Positions 27,542 through 36,884 of a DNA stretch of 64,000 nt are shown here, in pieces; positions within the stretch are counted from its first letter, which is position 1, and each line of letters opens with the position of its first letter. The notes beneath the pieces are model-generated. The model was not told the DNA's origin. It made no database searches and was given only the letters and a program-made list of their open reading frames with translations. Origin of the DNA: Hydrogenophaga sp. Root209 (GTDB lineage: Bacteria; Pseudomonadota; Gammaproteobacteria; Burkholderiales; Burkholderiaceae_C); assembly GCF_001428625.1 (NCBI RefSeq), contig NZ_LMIE01000032.1:179833-243832 (forward strand), in the 5' to 3' direction. The position numbers and the translations under genes were made by a program.

Positions 27542-28327
27542 TCAGGCCCACGCGGCCAGATATTCATCCCAGTGCGATTCGCTGGCCGCCAAGTTCCCCA
27601 GCGTGTCCTTCACCATCGCAATCTCCTGCTCGTACTCGGCCTCGGTCAGCCCGCCGCGCATCTTTTGGAAGCGGCAGTACACGAGGTAGGTGTTCATCAC
27701 GTCGGTTTCGCAGTAGCGACGGATGTCCTCGGTCTGTCCGGCGAGGAACTGCGCATACACCTGTGAGCCGTCCATGCCCAGCTTGCCGGGAAAGCCGCAG
27801 AGCTTGGCCATGGCGTCCAGCGGTGCGTTGTTCTTGGGCGAGTACATGGCCAGCAGATCCATCAGGTCCAGGTGGCGCATGTGGTAGCGGCTGATGTAGT
27901 TGTTCCACTTGAACTCGCGGTCGTCCTCGCCGAGGTCCCAGTACTTGCTCGCTTCCACCCCGTGGCGCAGACCGCGGTAGTGCAGCACCGGCAAGTCAAA
28001 GCCGCCGCCGTTCCAGCTCACGAGCTGCGGCGTGTGCTTTTCAACCGCATGAAAAAAGGTCTGCACCACCCTGCCTTCGCTCTGCCCGTCGCGGTCCACA
28101 AACGAATGGATGCGCAGGCCTTCGGCGTTGCGAAAAACGCAGCTGATGACCAGCACGCGCTGCAGATGCAGCGGCATGAAATCGCTCTGACCCTTGGCCC
28201 GGCGCTCCTCCAGCCAGCTGGCGTAGACCTGCCCGTCGGTCAGATCGGCCGGCGCGGCGCGCAGGGCGCGCAAGCCGTCGATGTCGGGGATCGACTCGAT
28301 GTCGAAAACAAGAACGGGCCAGGCCAT
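27542..28327 (-). CDS. Predicted 3'-5' exonuclease, PolB-associated type
   Basis: 261 residues with a DnaQ/RNase H-like exonuclease fold. The first acidic motif is VFDIESIPD (about 7-15, D and E), the second WNGGGFDLPVLHYR (about 99-112), and the third ETDVMNTYLVYCRF (about 201-214). This matches the 'predicted 3'-5' exonuclease related to the exonuclease domain of PolB' family. It probably trims DNA or RNA ends in repair. It is 12 bases from both rlmD and nlpD, so it is likely in the surE-pcm-nlpD transcript. Confidence 0.88.
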   Translation of the reverse strand: MAWPVLVFDIESIPDIDGLRALRAAPADLTDGQVYASWLEERRAKGQSDFMPLHLQRVLVISCVFRNAEGLRIHSFVDRDGQSEGRVVQTFFHAVEKHTPQLVSWNGGGFDLPVLHYRGLRHGVEASKYWDLGEDDREFKWNNYISRYHMRHLDLMDLLAMYSPKNNAPLDAMAKLCGFPGKLGMDGSQVYAQFLAGQTEDIRRYCETDVMNTYLVYCRFQKMRGGLTEAEYEQEIAMVKDTLGNLAASESHWDEYLAAWA

Positions 28328-28339
28328 GGTGGCCCCGGT

Positions 28340-29215
28340 TCAACGCTTGGGCAGGTAACCGATCGGATCGACCGGCTTGCCCAGGCGGCGCACCTCGAAG
28401 TGCAGCTTCACGCGATCGGTGTCGCTGCTGCCCATCTCGGCGATCTTCTGGCCCTGGCGCACGGCTTGGTCTTCGCGCACCAACAGGGCCTGGTTGTGCG
28501 CGTAGGCCGTGAGGTAGGTGTTGTTGTGCTTGAGGATGATCAGGTTGCCGTAGCCACGCAGACCGGCACCGGCGTACACCACACGGCCATCGGCCGCGGC
28601 CACCACCGGGTCACCGATCTTGCCGGAGATGGACACGCCCTTGTTCGTCGTCTCGTCGAACGAAGACACCACCGCGCCCTGCGCAGGCCACACGAAACTG
28701 AGTTCGTCGGCGCCGGCCGAGGCGGGCGCAGGGGCCGGCGCCGGCGCCGGAATGGGAGCCGCTGCGGGTGCGGTGTCGGTGAGCGGGCGTGAGACGACGC
28801 CGGCCGGGCTCACCGGCGTGCTGGCCACGGCAGGCGCTGAATGCGGCGCTGGCGCAGGCGGCTGCACGCGCAGCACCTGGCCCACTTCAATCGCGTTGGG
28901 ATTGGCCAGGCTGTTCCAGGCTTGAACATCGCGCCAGTTCTGGCCATTGTCCAAAGCGATGCGAAAGAGCGTGTCGCCCGGTTTCACGGTGTAGTAACCG
29001 GGCTTGCCGGCGTTCTCGGCGCCGGGCAGGGGAACGATGTCTGCGGGTCGGACCAAGCCGCGGTCTTCCACCGGAGCAGGACCCGACACACGCCGGGTGG
29101 AACAACCCGCAGTGACCAGCAGGGCCGCCAGAACGGTCAGAACCGCGGCGCCACGCCAGGCCGAACGACGCGATTCGAGGGGCAGGCCTGGTGCCTGGGG
29201 AAAACGCATGTACAT
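28340..29215 (-). CDS. nlpD: Murein hydrolase activator NlpD-like lipoprotein (LysM + M23)
   Basis: 291 residues from the ATG at 29215, which has GGGAG upstream; the frame is open 28 codons further, but without a good ribosome site. Lipobox VTAGC lies at about residue 36. A LysM domain (YYTVKPGDTLFRIALDNGQNW, about 73-110; cited in part) and a Pro/Ala linker follow, then a LytM/M23 domain (about 180-290) ending KLHFEVRRLGKPVDPIGYLPKR. Several zinc ligands of active M23 enzymes appear replaced (FDETTNKGVSISGKIGD, YAHNQALLV), as in E. coli NlpD, which activates an amidase instead of cutting. Next to pcm and surE. Confidence 0.9.
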   Translation of the reverse strand: MYMRFPQAPGLPLESRRSAWRGAAVLTVLAALLVTAGCSTRRVSGPAPVEDRGLVRPADIVPLPGAENAGKPGYYTVKPGDTLFRIALDNGQNWRDVQAWNSLANPNAIEVGQVLRVQPPAPAPHSAPAVASTPVSPAGVVSRPLTDTAPAAAPIPAPAPAPAPASAGADELSFVWPAQGAVVSSFDETTNKGVSISGKIGDPVVAAADGRVVYAGAGLRGYGNLIILKHNNTYLTAYAHNQALLVREDQAVRQGQKIAEMGSSDTDRVKLHFEVRRLGKPVDPIGYLPKR

Positions 29216-29299
29216 GAAAACTCCCAACCAATGGACGGGACACGCCAGCAGGCTGCCCCGATTGAAAAAACGCTGCCGCTGCTCAGGGCAGCGGGACAC

Positions 29300-30127
29300 T
29301 CATGCGATGCCCGATTTTAGTGGCACAAAAAACACCGCCTCCAGCTCGGTGCGAACCACGCCGGTGGCGGTTTTGTCCACCACCACCAGGTTTTGCTTGC
29401 CCGCTGCGGTCACGGCCGGTGCCACCAGCCGACCACCCACCGCCAGCTGGTCGATCCAGGCTTGGGGGATGTCGTTGCCACCAGCGGCGGCAATGATGGC
29501 GGCATAAGGAGCACCTTTGGCGTACCCCAGCATGCCGTCACCGAACAGCAGGTGCAAATTGGAGACGCGAAAGGCGCGAAGGTTCTCGCGCGCTTTCTCG
29601 TGCAGGCCGCGCAAGCGCTCGATGCTGTAGACCTCGCGCGCCACATGGCTGAGCACGGCGGCCTGGTAACCGCAGCCGGTACCGATCTCAAGTACCCGGC
29701 CGAGTTTGCCCACGTGGCTGGCGCACAGCAGCTCAATCATGCGCGCCACCACGCCGGGCTTGGAGATGGTCTGGCCCAAGCCGATCGGCAGGCTCGTGTC
29801 TTCATACGCCTGATTCACCAGCGCGGTGTCGACAAACCGGTGGCGTTCCACCGCCTGCAAGGCTGCCAGCACGCCTGCGTGGCTCACGCCCTGCGCCTGG
29901 ATCTTGCGCACCATGGATGCGCGCACGGTCGATGAGTCCATGCCCACGCCGCTGGGCACCACAGGCCGCGTTGCGGCGAGGGCCTTGATGGCCGGACGTG
30001 GCACCGGTTTGGCCGCAACCAGTGCGGGCTGGGAAGCCCGTGCCACCGGCTTGCGCACGGTTGGCGGGTGCGGGACCACCGGCAGCCTGGCCGGAAAGCC
30101 TGGACGGGCCTTGCCGCCGTCTTTCAA
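29300..30127 (-). CDS. pcm: Protein-L-isoaspartate O-methyltransferase
   Basis: 275 residues. The catalytic core begins at about residue 65 ([20 protein letters not shown]). [21 protein letters not shown] is the conserved PCMT motif, [18 protein letters not shown] is SAM motif I, and the C-terminus carries GGRLVAPA. It repairs isoaspartyl residues in ageing proteins. The start is TTG at 30127, overlapping the surE stop (TTGA). The 60-residue Pro/Ala/Arg-rich N-terminal extension is unusual, so an internal start such as the Met in [13 protein letters not shown] is also possible. Confidence 0.92.
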   Translation of the reverse strand: MKDGGKARPGFPARLPVVPHPPTVRKPVARASQPALVAAKPVPRPAIKALAATRPVVPSGVGMDSSTVRASMVRKIQAQGVSHAGVLAALQAVERHRFVDTALVNQAYEDTSLPIGLGQTISKPGVVARMIELLCASHVGKLGRVLEIGTGCGYQAAVLSHVAREVYSIERLRGLHEKARENLRAFRVSNLHLLFGDGMLGYAKGAPYAAIIAAAGGNDIPQAWIDQLAVGGRLVAPAVTAAGKQNLVVVDKTATGVVRTELEAVFFVPLKSGIA

Positions 30128-30924
30128 GAAACCGCTCCACCCGTGGGTTGCACCACGCCTGGTGCCGACAGGCTGGCAGCGGCCGGTGCCCAGTAGGCCA
30201 GCCGCTCGTGGTCGGTCAGGTCCACCTTCAACGGTGTGATGGTGGCGTAACCCTGCAACGCGGCGTGGAAGTCGGTGCCATCGGCGTCGTCCTTGGCCTT
30301 GCCGGCACTGCCGATCCAGTACATGGTGTCGCCGCGCGGGTTGGTCTGCGAGATCACCTGCTCGGCCGCGTGGCGCCGGCCCAGACGCGCGACCTTGAAG
30401 CCCCGGATGTCGGCCAGTGGGCGGTTGGGGATGTTCACGTTGAGCAGCCAGGGTTCGACCGGAGCCCCGTTCTCCAGCGATGGCAGCAACTGCGACACGA
30501 GGCGCGCCGCCATCCGGCCCGCGTCCTCCAGGTGTCCCCAGCCCTTTTCGGTCTGCGAAAACGCGATGGCCGGAATACCAAAGAGGTAACCCTCCATGGC
30601 GGCGCCCACGGTACCTGAGTAAATGGTGTCGTCGCCCATGTTCGCGCCGTTGTTGATGCCCGAAACCACCAGATCGGGCCGGTAGCCCAGCAGGCCGGTG
30701 AGCGCGATGTGCACACAGTCGGCGGGCGTGCCGTTGACATAACGGAACCCGTTGTGCGCGGTGTGCACGTACAGAGGGGAATGCAGGGTCAGCGCGTTGG
30801 ATTTGGCACTGTTGTTGTGCTCGGGCGCCACCACCTCCACATCGGCCAGACCCTTGAGGGCCTCATACAGCGCCACGAGACCGGGCGCCTGGTAACCATC
30901 GTCGTTGGAGATGAGAATTTTCAT
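30124..30924 (-). CDS. surE: 5'/3'-nucleotidase SurE
   Basis: 266 residues from the ATG at 30924, giving the classic start [16 protein letters not shown] with the metal-binding DD at 8-9. [32 protein letters not shown] (cited in part) and [14 protein letters not shown] are family motifs. It dephosphorylates nucleoside monophosphates and is linked to stationary-phase survival. surE-pcm-nlpD is a widely conserved order in beta- and gammaproteobacteria. Confidence 0.96.
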   Translation of the reverse strand: MKILISNDDGYQAPGLVALYEALKGLADVEVVAPEHNNSAKSNALTLHSPLYVHTAHNGFRYVNGTPADCVHIALTGLLGYRPDLVVSGINNGANMGDDTIYSGTVGAAMEGYLFGIPAIAFSQTEKGWGHLEDAGRMAARLVSQLLPSLENGAPVEPWLLNVNIPNRPLADIRGFKVARLGRRHAAEQVISQTNPRGDTMYWIGSAGKAKDDADGTDFHAALQGYATITPLKVDLTDHERLAYWAPAAASLSAPGVVQPTGGAVS

Positions 30925-31050
30925 TGCCACGATTTTAGGTGGGTTCCCCCCGGTCACGCTTGAGACAGACAAGGGGCTTACCCGCTGCAATCGAGGTCGC
31001 CTGCCTGCCTATCATGGACCGATCATCGACCCAACCACCGAGGAGAAGGC

Positions 31051-32037
31051 ATGCACGCCTGGCTTTGTGAAAACCCCGTGGGCGTTGACGCCCTGACCTG
31101 GAAAGAACTGCCCACGCCCGAGCCCAAGGCGGGCGAGGTGCTGATCGAAATTCAGGCCGCGAGCCTGAACTTCCCCGATCTCCTGATTGTGCAGAACAAG
31201 TACCAGATGAAGCCCGCCCTGCCCTTTGTGCCGGGCTCCGAATACGCCGGCGTGGTGCGCGCCGTGGGCGAGGGTGTGAAGCACCTTCAAGTGGGGCAGA
31301 GCGTGGCCTGCCTGAGCGGCACCGGGGGCTTCGGCACGCACACCGTAGCGCCCGCGGCGCTGTGCATGCCACTGCCTGCCGGTTTCCCGGCGGTGGACGC
31401 GGCCGCCTTCATCATGATCTACGCCACCTCGTGGCACGCCCTCATGGACCGCGCAGCGCTGAAAGCCGGCGAGACCGTGCTGGTGCTGGGCGCCGCTGGC
31501 GGCGTGGGCACGGCGGCGATCCAGATCGCCAAGGCCGCCGGCGCGCGCGTGATCGCCGCCGCCTCCAGCGACGAGAAGTGCGAGCTGTGCAAACAGCTCG
31601 GTGCCGACGCCACCATCAACTACAGCGTGCACACGCCCAAGGAAGGCCTGCGCGATGCGATCAAGCAGCTCACCGACGGCAAGGGCCCCGACGTGATCTA
31701 CGACCCGGTGGGTGGTGACTTCGCCGAACCTGCTTTCCGTTCGATCGCATGGCGCGGCCGCTACCTCGTGGTGGGCTTTGCCAGCGGGCCCATTCCTGCC
31801 CTGCCCCTGAACCTCACCCTGCTCAAGGGCGCGAGCATCGTGGGCGTTTTCTGGGGCGACTTCGCGCGCCGCGAGCCCAAGGCCAACGCCGAGATGATGC
31901 AGGCCCTGGCCGTGATGTACGCAAAAGGACAGGTCAAGCCGGTGATCGACCAGACCCTGCCCATGAGCGAATTGCACAAGGCCTACGCCATCATGGGATC
32001 GCGCTCGGTCAAGGGTAAGCTCGTGATGGTCAACTGA
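31051..32037 (+). CDS. NADPH:quinone oxidoreductase family protein (MDR)
   Basis: 328 residues, start ATG after GAGGAGA. Zinc-free medium-chain dehydrogenase/reductase: GroES-like N-terminal half (FPDLLIVQNKYQMKPALPFVPGSEYAGVV), then a Rossmann half with VLVLGAAGGVGTAAIQIAKAAGA (cited in part). The ending PVIDQTLPMSELHKAYAIMGSRSVKGKLVM is typical of QorA-like enzymes. It probably reduces quinones or enoyl-type substrates with NADPH. It is 16 bases before the kinase-HDOD-GAF gene. Confidence 0.9.
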   Translation: MHAWLCENPVGVDALTWKELPTPEPKAGEVLIEIQAASLNFPDLLIVQNKYQMKPALPFVPGSEYAGVVRAVGEGVKHLQVGQSVACLSGTGGFGTHTVAPAALCMPLPAGFPAVDAAAFIMIYATSWHALMDRAALKAGETVLVLGAAGGVGTAAIQIAKAAGARVIAAASSDEKCELCKQLGADATINYSVHTPKEGLRDAIKQLTDGKGPDVIYDPVGGDFAEPAFRSIAWRGRYLVVGFASGPIPALPLNLTLLKGASIVGVFWGDFARREPKANAEMMQALAVMYAKGQVKPVIDQTLPMSELHKAYAIMGSRSVKGKLVMVN

Positions 32038-32053
32038 ACCTCACCGGATCCAT

Positions 32054-34468
32054 GTGAAAGCCACGCCACCTACCAGCCCCAGCGACCGTCCTGCCCACCC
32101 GAAGTACCTGGGCCGGTACGAACTGCGCCAGGTGCTGGGCAAGGGCGTGCACGCCACGGTGTGGCTGGCCCACGATCCGCGCCTGGACCGACTGGTCGCC
32201 ATCAAGGTGATGCAGGCGGTGCGGCCGGGCGCCGGTGCCTCCATGGAGCCCTGGCTGCGCGAGGCGCGCCATGTCGCCCGGCTCGCTCACCCGAACATCG
32301 CCACGCTGTTTGAAGCCGATGTGATCGACGGCCAGCCCTCGCTCGTGTTCGAGTACGTGGCGGGCCAGACGCTGGCCGGGCACCTGCATGACACCGGCGC
32401 GCTGCCTGCGGCCGACGCCGTCGCCCTGATGCTCCCGGTGCTCGATGCCCTGCAGGTGGCGCACGCCGCCGGGGTGGTGCACCGAGACCTCAAGCCATCC
32501 AACATCCTGCTCGACCGCGGCCTGCGCCCCAAGGTCACCGACTTCGGCATCGCCGCGCGCATGGGTGCGGCCGACGTGGACGCCGACACGGTTCAAGGCA
32601 CGCCGGGCTACATGTCGCCCGAGGCCGCCACCGGGCAACCCGCCACCGCCACCAGTGATGTGTTCAGCGCGGCGCTGGTGCTCGCCGAAATGGTGTTCGG
32701 CAAGCCGCTGGTCGATGGCCGCGACACCTACCGCGCGATCTACCGGGTGACCCACGAAGATCTCGTGCTGCCACAGGACAGCGTGCACGAAGTGGACGAC
32801 GCGCTGCGCACCCTGCTCATGCGGGGCCTGGCGCGCGACGCGCGCCAGCGCTTCGAGAGCGCTCAGGTGCTCGCCCAGGCCCTGCGCGAATGGCAGAGCC
32901 AGCAACAAGACAGCGCCAGCGCCCCGGAACCCCAGGGCAGCCACGCCACGCTGGGTTTCCTGCTGCGGCGCATGCGCCACAAAAGCGATTTCCCCGCCAT
33001 GTCGGAGTCCATCGGGCGTGTGCAGAGCATGGCCTCGTCGGAAAACGAAAGCCTGAATTCGCTGACCAGCGAAATCCTCAAGGACGTGGCGCTGACCAAC
33101 AAGCTGCTGCGCCTGGTCAACACGGCACAGTTCGCGCACGCTGGCGGTGGCAGCATCAACACCGTGTCGCGCGCGGTGAGCCTCATCGGCTTCGTGGGCA
33201 TCCGCAACATCGCCATGAGCCTGGTGCTGCTCGAACACATGCAGAACAAGGCGCACGCCAGCCTGCTCAAGGCCGAGTTCCTGCGCGCGCTGCTGGCAGG
33301 CTCGCTGGCCAGCGATCTGTGTGCAGCGTCGCGCGAGGGCGAAGAGGTGTTCATCGGCTCGCTGTTCCAGAACCTGGGCCGCCTGCTCACCGAGTTCTAC
33401 TTTCCTGAAGAGGCGCAGCAGATGCGCAAGGGCGTCGCTGCCGGCAAGACCGAAGACGTGGCGGCCCTGGGTGTGCTGGGCATCACGTGCGAAGACCTGG
33501 GCCTGGGCGTGGCCCGTGTGTGGGACCTGCCCGCCAGCATCCAGCGCCTCATGCGCAAACCCGCCGGTAACCCACCCACGCGCACGCCTGCGGGCACCGA
33601 AGAGCGCCTGCGCTGGCTGTGCCTGGCGTCCAACGAAATGGCCGACGCCTTCCTGCACAAGGAGGGCGAAGCGCTGGCACGGGAGCTCGCGCGCCTGTCC
33701 ACCCGCTACGCCAGTGGCCTGGGACTGGAGAGCAAACACATCCAGACCATGGCGCTGGCCGCGCGCGAAAAACTCGCGCAGACCGCCGAGGCCATGGGTG
33801 TGCAGGTGGCCAGCGATTCTCCCGCGGCCCGGCTGCTGCGCCCCGCGCCGATCAAGGTGCTGCCCGCCGATTCCCTGCAGCCGCTCGAACTGACGGCCGG
33901 GCCCGCGCCGGCCGCAGCCGAGACCGTCCCGCCAGTGACCCCGCCGCGCGCGGTGTCGGCCGACTTGCTGGCCACCGGCATCCAGGACATCACCAACGCC
34001 ATGGTCGAAGACTTCGAGCTCAACGACGTGCTGCGCATGGTGCTGGAGACGATGTACCGCGCGCTGGGATTTCGCCGCGTGCTGTTCTGCCTGCGCGACG
34101 CGGCCACGCACAGCCTCACCGGCCGATTTGGCCTGGGCGACGACGCCGCCTCGGTGGCCAGGCAGTTCCGCGTGCCGCTCAAGGACGCACAGGATCTTTT
34201 CGGCATGGTGTGCAACAAGGGCCTGGACACGCTGATCCGCGATGCCAGCGTACCCAACGTCGCGCAGAAGCTGCCCGTCTGGTACCGCAGCCAGATCAAC
34301 GCGCCGGCCTTTCTGTTGCTGCCCCTGCAGCTCAAGGGCACGCCATTCGGCCTGATCTACGCCGACAAGGCCAGCGCCTCCGACATTGCGCTCGACGAGA
34401 AGGAACTCGCCCTGCTCAAGACGCTGCGCAACCAGGCGGTGATGGCGTTTCGCCAGTCACGACCCTAG
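32054..34468 (+). CDS. Ser/Thr protein kinase - HDOD - GAF fusion protein
   Basis: 804 residues, GTG start. A Hanks-type kinase fills residues 17-275: glycine loop LGKGVHATVW, VAIKVM with the ATP Lys, catalytic HRDLKPSN, DFGIA (DFG) and TPGYMSPE. An HDOD domain spans about 300-500 (LLRRMRHKSDFPAMSESIGRV, LTSEILKDVALTNKLLRLVNTAQF, each cited in part). After a Pro/Ala linker, a GAF domain fills about 640-800 (LGFRRVLFCLRD...LPLQLKGTPFGLIYAD). All catalytic kinase motifs are present, so it should be active. HDOD proteins act in signalling and cell-cycle or stress control. The membrane is not predicted; it is soluble. Confidence 0.9.
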   Translation: MKATPPTSPSDRPAHPKYLGRYELRQVLGKGVHATVWLAHDPRLDRLVAIKVMQAVRPGAGASMEPWLREARHVARLAHPNIATLFEADVIDGQPSLVFEYVAGQTLAGHLHDTGALPAADAVALMLPVLDALQVAHAAGVVHRDLKPSNILLDRGLRPKVTDFGIAARMGAADVDADTVQGTPGYMSPEAATGQPATATSDVFSAALVLAEMVFGKPLVDGRDTYRAIYRVTHEDLVLPQDSVHEVDDALRTLLMRGLARDARQRFESAQVLAQALREWQSQQQDSASAPEPQGSHATLGFLLRRMRHKSDFPAMSESIGRVQSMASSENESLNSLTSEILKDVALTNKLLRLVNTAQFAHAGGGSINTVSRAVSLIGFVGIRNIAMSLVLLEHMQNKAHASLLKAEFLRALLAGSLASDLCAASREGEEVFIGSLFQNLGRLLTEFYFPEEAQQMRKGVAAGKTEDVAALGVLGITCEDLGLGVARVWDLPASIQRLMRKPAGNPPTRTPAGTEERLRWLCLASNEMADAFLHKEGEALARELARLSTRYASGLGLESKHIQTMALAAREKLAQTAEAMGVQVASDSPAARLLRPAPIKVLPADSLQPLELTAGPAPAAAETVPPVTPPRAVSADLLATGIQDITNAMVEDFELNDVLRMVLETMYRALGFRRVLFCLRDAATHSLTGRFGLGDDAASVARQFRVPLKDAQDLFGMVCNKGLDTLIRDASVPNVAQKLPVWYRSQINAPAFLLLPLQLKGTPFGLIYADKASASDIALDEKELALLKTLRNQAVMAFRQSRP

Positions 34469-34487
34469 CGGCGCCAACCCCCAAGCA

Positions 34488-34522
34488 AAAAAGGCCTCAG
34501 AACCGAAGTTCTGAAGCCTTTT
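34488..34522. terminator. Bidirectional terminator between the kinase and RRM genes
   Basis: Stem AAAAGGC...TCAGAAC / GTTCTGA...GCCTTTT around a CGAA loop, with A and T runs on the two sides. It lies between two convergent genes and can serve both strands. Confidence 0.85.
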
Positions 34523-34564
34523 GAGTTGACTCAGCGCGAGGCCGAGACAGCGTAAGCGCAGGGC

Positions 34565-34945
34565 TTAGTAGCCGCCGCGTCCGCCGCCGCCACCACCGTA
34601 GCCGCCACCGCCGGAGCGATCGCCGCCACCGCCGTAGCCGCCACCGCCGGAGCGATCACCACCACCACCGTAGCCGCCGGTGCGGGGAGGACGAGCCTCC
34701 ATCGGACGGGCTTCGTTCACGGTGATGCTGCGGCCGCCAAGCGACTGACCGTTCATGCCGGAGATAGCGGCTTGCGCTTCGGCATCGCTGCCCATCTCGA
34801 CAAAACCAAAGCCTTTGGAGCGACCGGTGTCGCGTTCCATCATGACCTTGGCGCTGGAGACAGAGCCGAATTCGCTGAAAGACTGTTGCAGGTCTTCGTC
34901 GCGGACGGTGTACGGCAGGTTGCCGACGTAAAGTTTATTGCCCAT
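34565..34945 (-). CDS. Glycine-rich RNA-binding protein (single RRM)
   Basis: 126 residues. The RRM fills 1-82 with RNP2 LYVGNL (4-9) and RNP1 KGFGFVEM (about 45-52). The tail (about 88-126) is Gly/Tyr/Arg repeats (GGYGGGGDRSGG units), like cyanobacterial and betaproteobacterial cold-inducible Rbp proteins. It probably acts as an RNA chaperone in cold or stress. The ribosome site GAGGAG precedes the ATG. Confidence 0.94.
   Translation of the reverse strand: MGNKLYVGNLPYTVRDEDLQQSFSEFGSVSSAKVMMERDTGRSKGFGFVEMGSDAEAQAAISGMNGQSLGGRSITVNEARPMEARPPRTGGYGGGGDRSGGGGYGGGGDRSGGGGYGGGGGGRGGY
34598..34678 (-). repeat. Short tandem repeat encoding the Gly-rich tail
   Basis: Two almost identical 36-bp units (34598-34633 and 34634-34669) and a partial third, each coding for GGGGDRSGGGGY-type residues of the RRM protein. 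Near-identity at the DNA level suggests recent duplication and possible length variation between strains. Confidence 0.75.
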
Positions 34946-35200
34946 GGGGACTCCTCAAAAAACACATGAAACAAAAGCGATGGGGTCCCGAAAGCACAAC
35001 AAATCCAAGAAGTACCGCCGTAGCGCGCGAAACTGACCGATCACCTAGCTTGTGCAACTGATGGACAGTCGCACGCGTCGATTATGCGCTTTATGCGGAC
35101 GAATCCCCACCACGGGACAAACCCCATGCGCCGCCTACCCCAAAAAGAGCCCAATGCGCACGGGTCCAGGCCGTTTCGGGCCCTGACAAGGAGACGGCCA

Positions 35201-36874
35201 ATGGCCAAGCTGATGCTGGAATACGCCTTTGAACACGAACGCCTGCGGCGGGACGAACCCTTCCTCACGCAGCCCGTGGGCAACGGCGAGGTGGTCAACT
35301 GGACCTGGGGTGAGACCATGGACCAGGCGCGGCGCATGGCCGCCCACCTGCGGACCCTGGGTCTGGAGCCGGGTGCGCGCGTCGCCATGCTGGCCAAGAA
35401 CAGCGCCCACTTCTTCATGGCTGAATTGGCCATCTGGATGGCCGGGGGCACCACGGTGGCGATCTTTCCCACCGAGTCGTCTCACAACATCCACTACGTG
35501 CTGGAGCACTGCGAACCCCGCCTGCTGTTCGTGGGCAAGCTCGACGACTGGCCCAAGCAGGCGGGCGGCGTGCCGACTGCCCTGCCCTGTATCGCCCTGC
35601 CCCTGGCGCCCGACACCGACTTCGAGCAGTGGGACGACATCGTGGCTCGCACGCCACCGCTGGCCGGTGAGCCCATGCGCGCTGCCGACGAGCTGGCCAT
35701 GCTGCTCTACACCTCGGGCTCCACCGGCCAACCCAAAGGTGTGATGCAGACCTTTGGCAGCGTGAGTGCAGCCTCGGAGTGCATCGTCGAAGAAATGCGC
35801 CACCGCTTCACGGGTGACATCGAATTGCGCGTGCTGTCCTACCTGCCTCTGGCCCACTGTTTCGAGCGGGCCTGGGTGGAGTGCCAGGCCTTCGTGCGCG
35901 GCGACATGCAGGTGTACTTCACCGACACTGCCGCCACCTTTATGAAAGACCTGCAGCGCGCCAGGCCCACGCTGTTCATCTCGGTGCCGCGCCTGTGGAC
36001 GAAGTTCCAACAGGGCGTGTTGGCCAGCATGCCAGCGGCCCAGCTCGACGCCTTGCTCGACAACCCGGCCACCGCGGCGGCGGTCGGCGCGAAGGTGCTG
36101 GCCAGCTTGGGACTGGACCAAGTGAAGAATGCAGGCAGCGGCTCTGCGCCATTGCCGGCCGAGCTGCTGGTCTGGTATCGGCGACTGGGGCTGAACCTGT
36201 TCGAGGGGTACGGCATGACCGAGGATTTCGCCTACTCGCACGGCGGCGACGGCGAGGCTTCGCTGCCCGGCCATGTGGGCAAGCCCTACCCCGGCGTGCA
36301 GGCGCGCCTGGCCGACGACGGCGAGATCCTCGTCAAATCGCCCGGGTGCATGGCGGGCTACTACAAGCAGCCCGAACTCAACGCCGAGGCCTTCACCGAC
36401 GACGGCTTCTTTCGCACCGGTGATCTGGGCGTGGTCAACGAGGCGGGCCTGCTGCGCATCACCGGGCGCAAGAAGGAACTCTTCAAGACCGCCAAGGGCA
36501 AGTACATCGCGCCCGTGCCGATCGAGAACCTGCTCAACGCACACCCCATGGTGGAGCTGGCCCTGGTCTCGGGTGTGGGGCAAGCAACGCCGTACGCGGC
36601 GCTGTTGCTCGACGAAGCGCTGCGACCGCGGCTGACCGATGCGGCCGTGCGCGATCAGGTGCAGGCAGCGCTGACGGAGCTGCTGAACCAGGTGAATGCG
36701 CGACTGGGCAGCCACGAACAGCTGCAGTTCCTGGCGGTGGCGCGCGAACCGTGGAGCATCGAGAACGGCTGCCTCACGCCCACCATGAAGATCAAGCGCA
36801 GCCGCATCGAGGCCAGCATGGCGCCGCACCTGCCGCAGTGGTACGAGCAGCCGCAAGCCGTCATCTGGGCGTGA
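35201..36874 (+). CDS. AMP-dependent long-chain acyl-CoA synthetase-like protein
   Basis: 557 residues from the ATG at 35201 (AAGGAG upstream). Adenylate-forming enzyme: P-loop LLYTSGSTGQPKGVM (about 167-181), FEGYGMTE (about 334), TGDLGVVNEAGLLRITGRKKELFKTAKGKYIAP (cited in part) with the catalytic Lys region near residue 433. It should activate a fatty or other carboxylic acid to its CoA ester. The KTAKGKYIAP loop is typical of the long-chain/bubblegum-type group. It converges on the sugar-acid operon. Confidence 0.9.
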   Translation: MAKLMLEYAFEHERLRRDEPFLTQPVGNGEVVNWTWGETMDQARRMAAHLRTLGLEPGARVAMLAKNSAHFFMAELAIWMAGGTTVAIFPTESSHNIHYVLEHCEPRLLFVGKLDDWPKQAGGVPTALPCIALPLAPDTDFEQWDDIVARTPPLAGEPMRAADELAMLLYTSGSTGQPKGVMQTFGSVSAASECIVEEMRHRFTGDIELRVLSYLPLAHCFERAWVECQAFVRGDMQVYFTDTAATFMKDLQRARPTLFISVPRLWTKFQQGVLASMPAAQLDALLDNPATAAAVGAKVLASLGLDQVKNAGSGSAPLPAELLVWYRRLGLNLFEGYGMTEDFAYSHGGDGEASLPGHVGKPYPGVQARLADDGEILVKSPGCMAGYYKQPELNAEAFTDDGFFRTGDLGVVNEAGLLRITGRKKELFKTAKGKYIAPVPIENLLNAHPMVELALVSGVGQATPYAALLLDEALRPRLTDAAVRDQVQAALTELLNQVNARLGSHEQLQFLAVAREPWSIENGCLTPTMKIKRSRIEASMAPHLPQWYEQPQAVIWA

Positions 36875-36884
36875 CGGGTTGCCC

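Noticed and set aside
26066-27766. 566-codon frame opposite rlmD
   Set aside because: Antisense to a conserved rRNA methyltransferase with all motifs; low-complexity translation.
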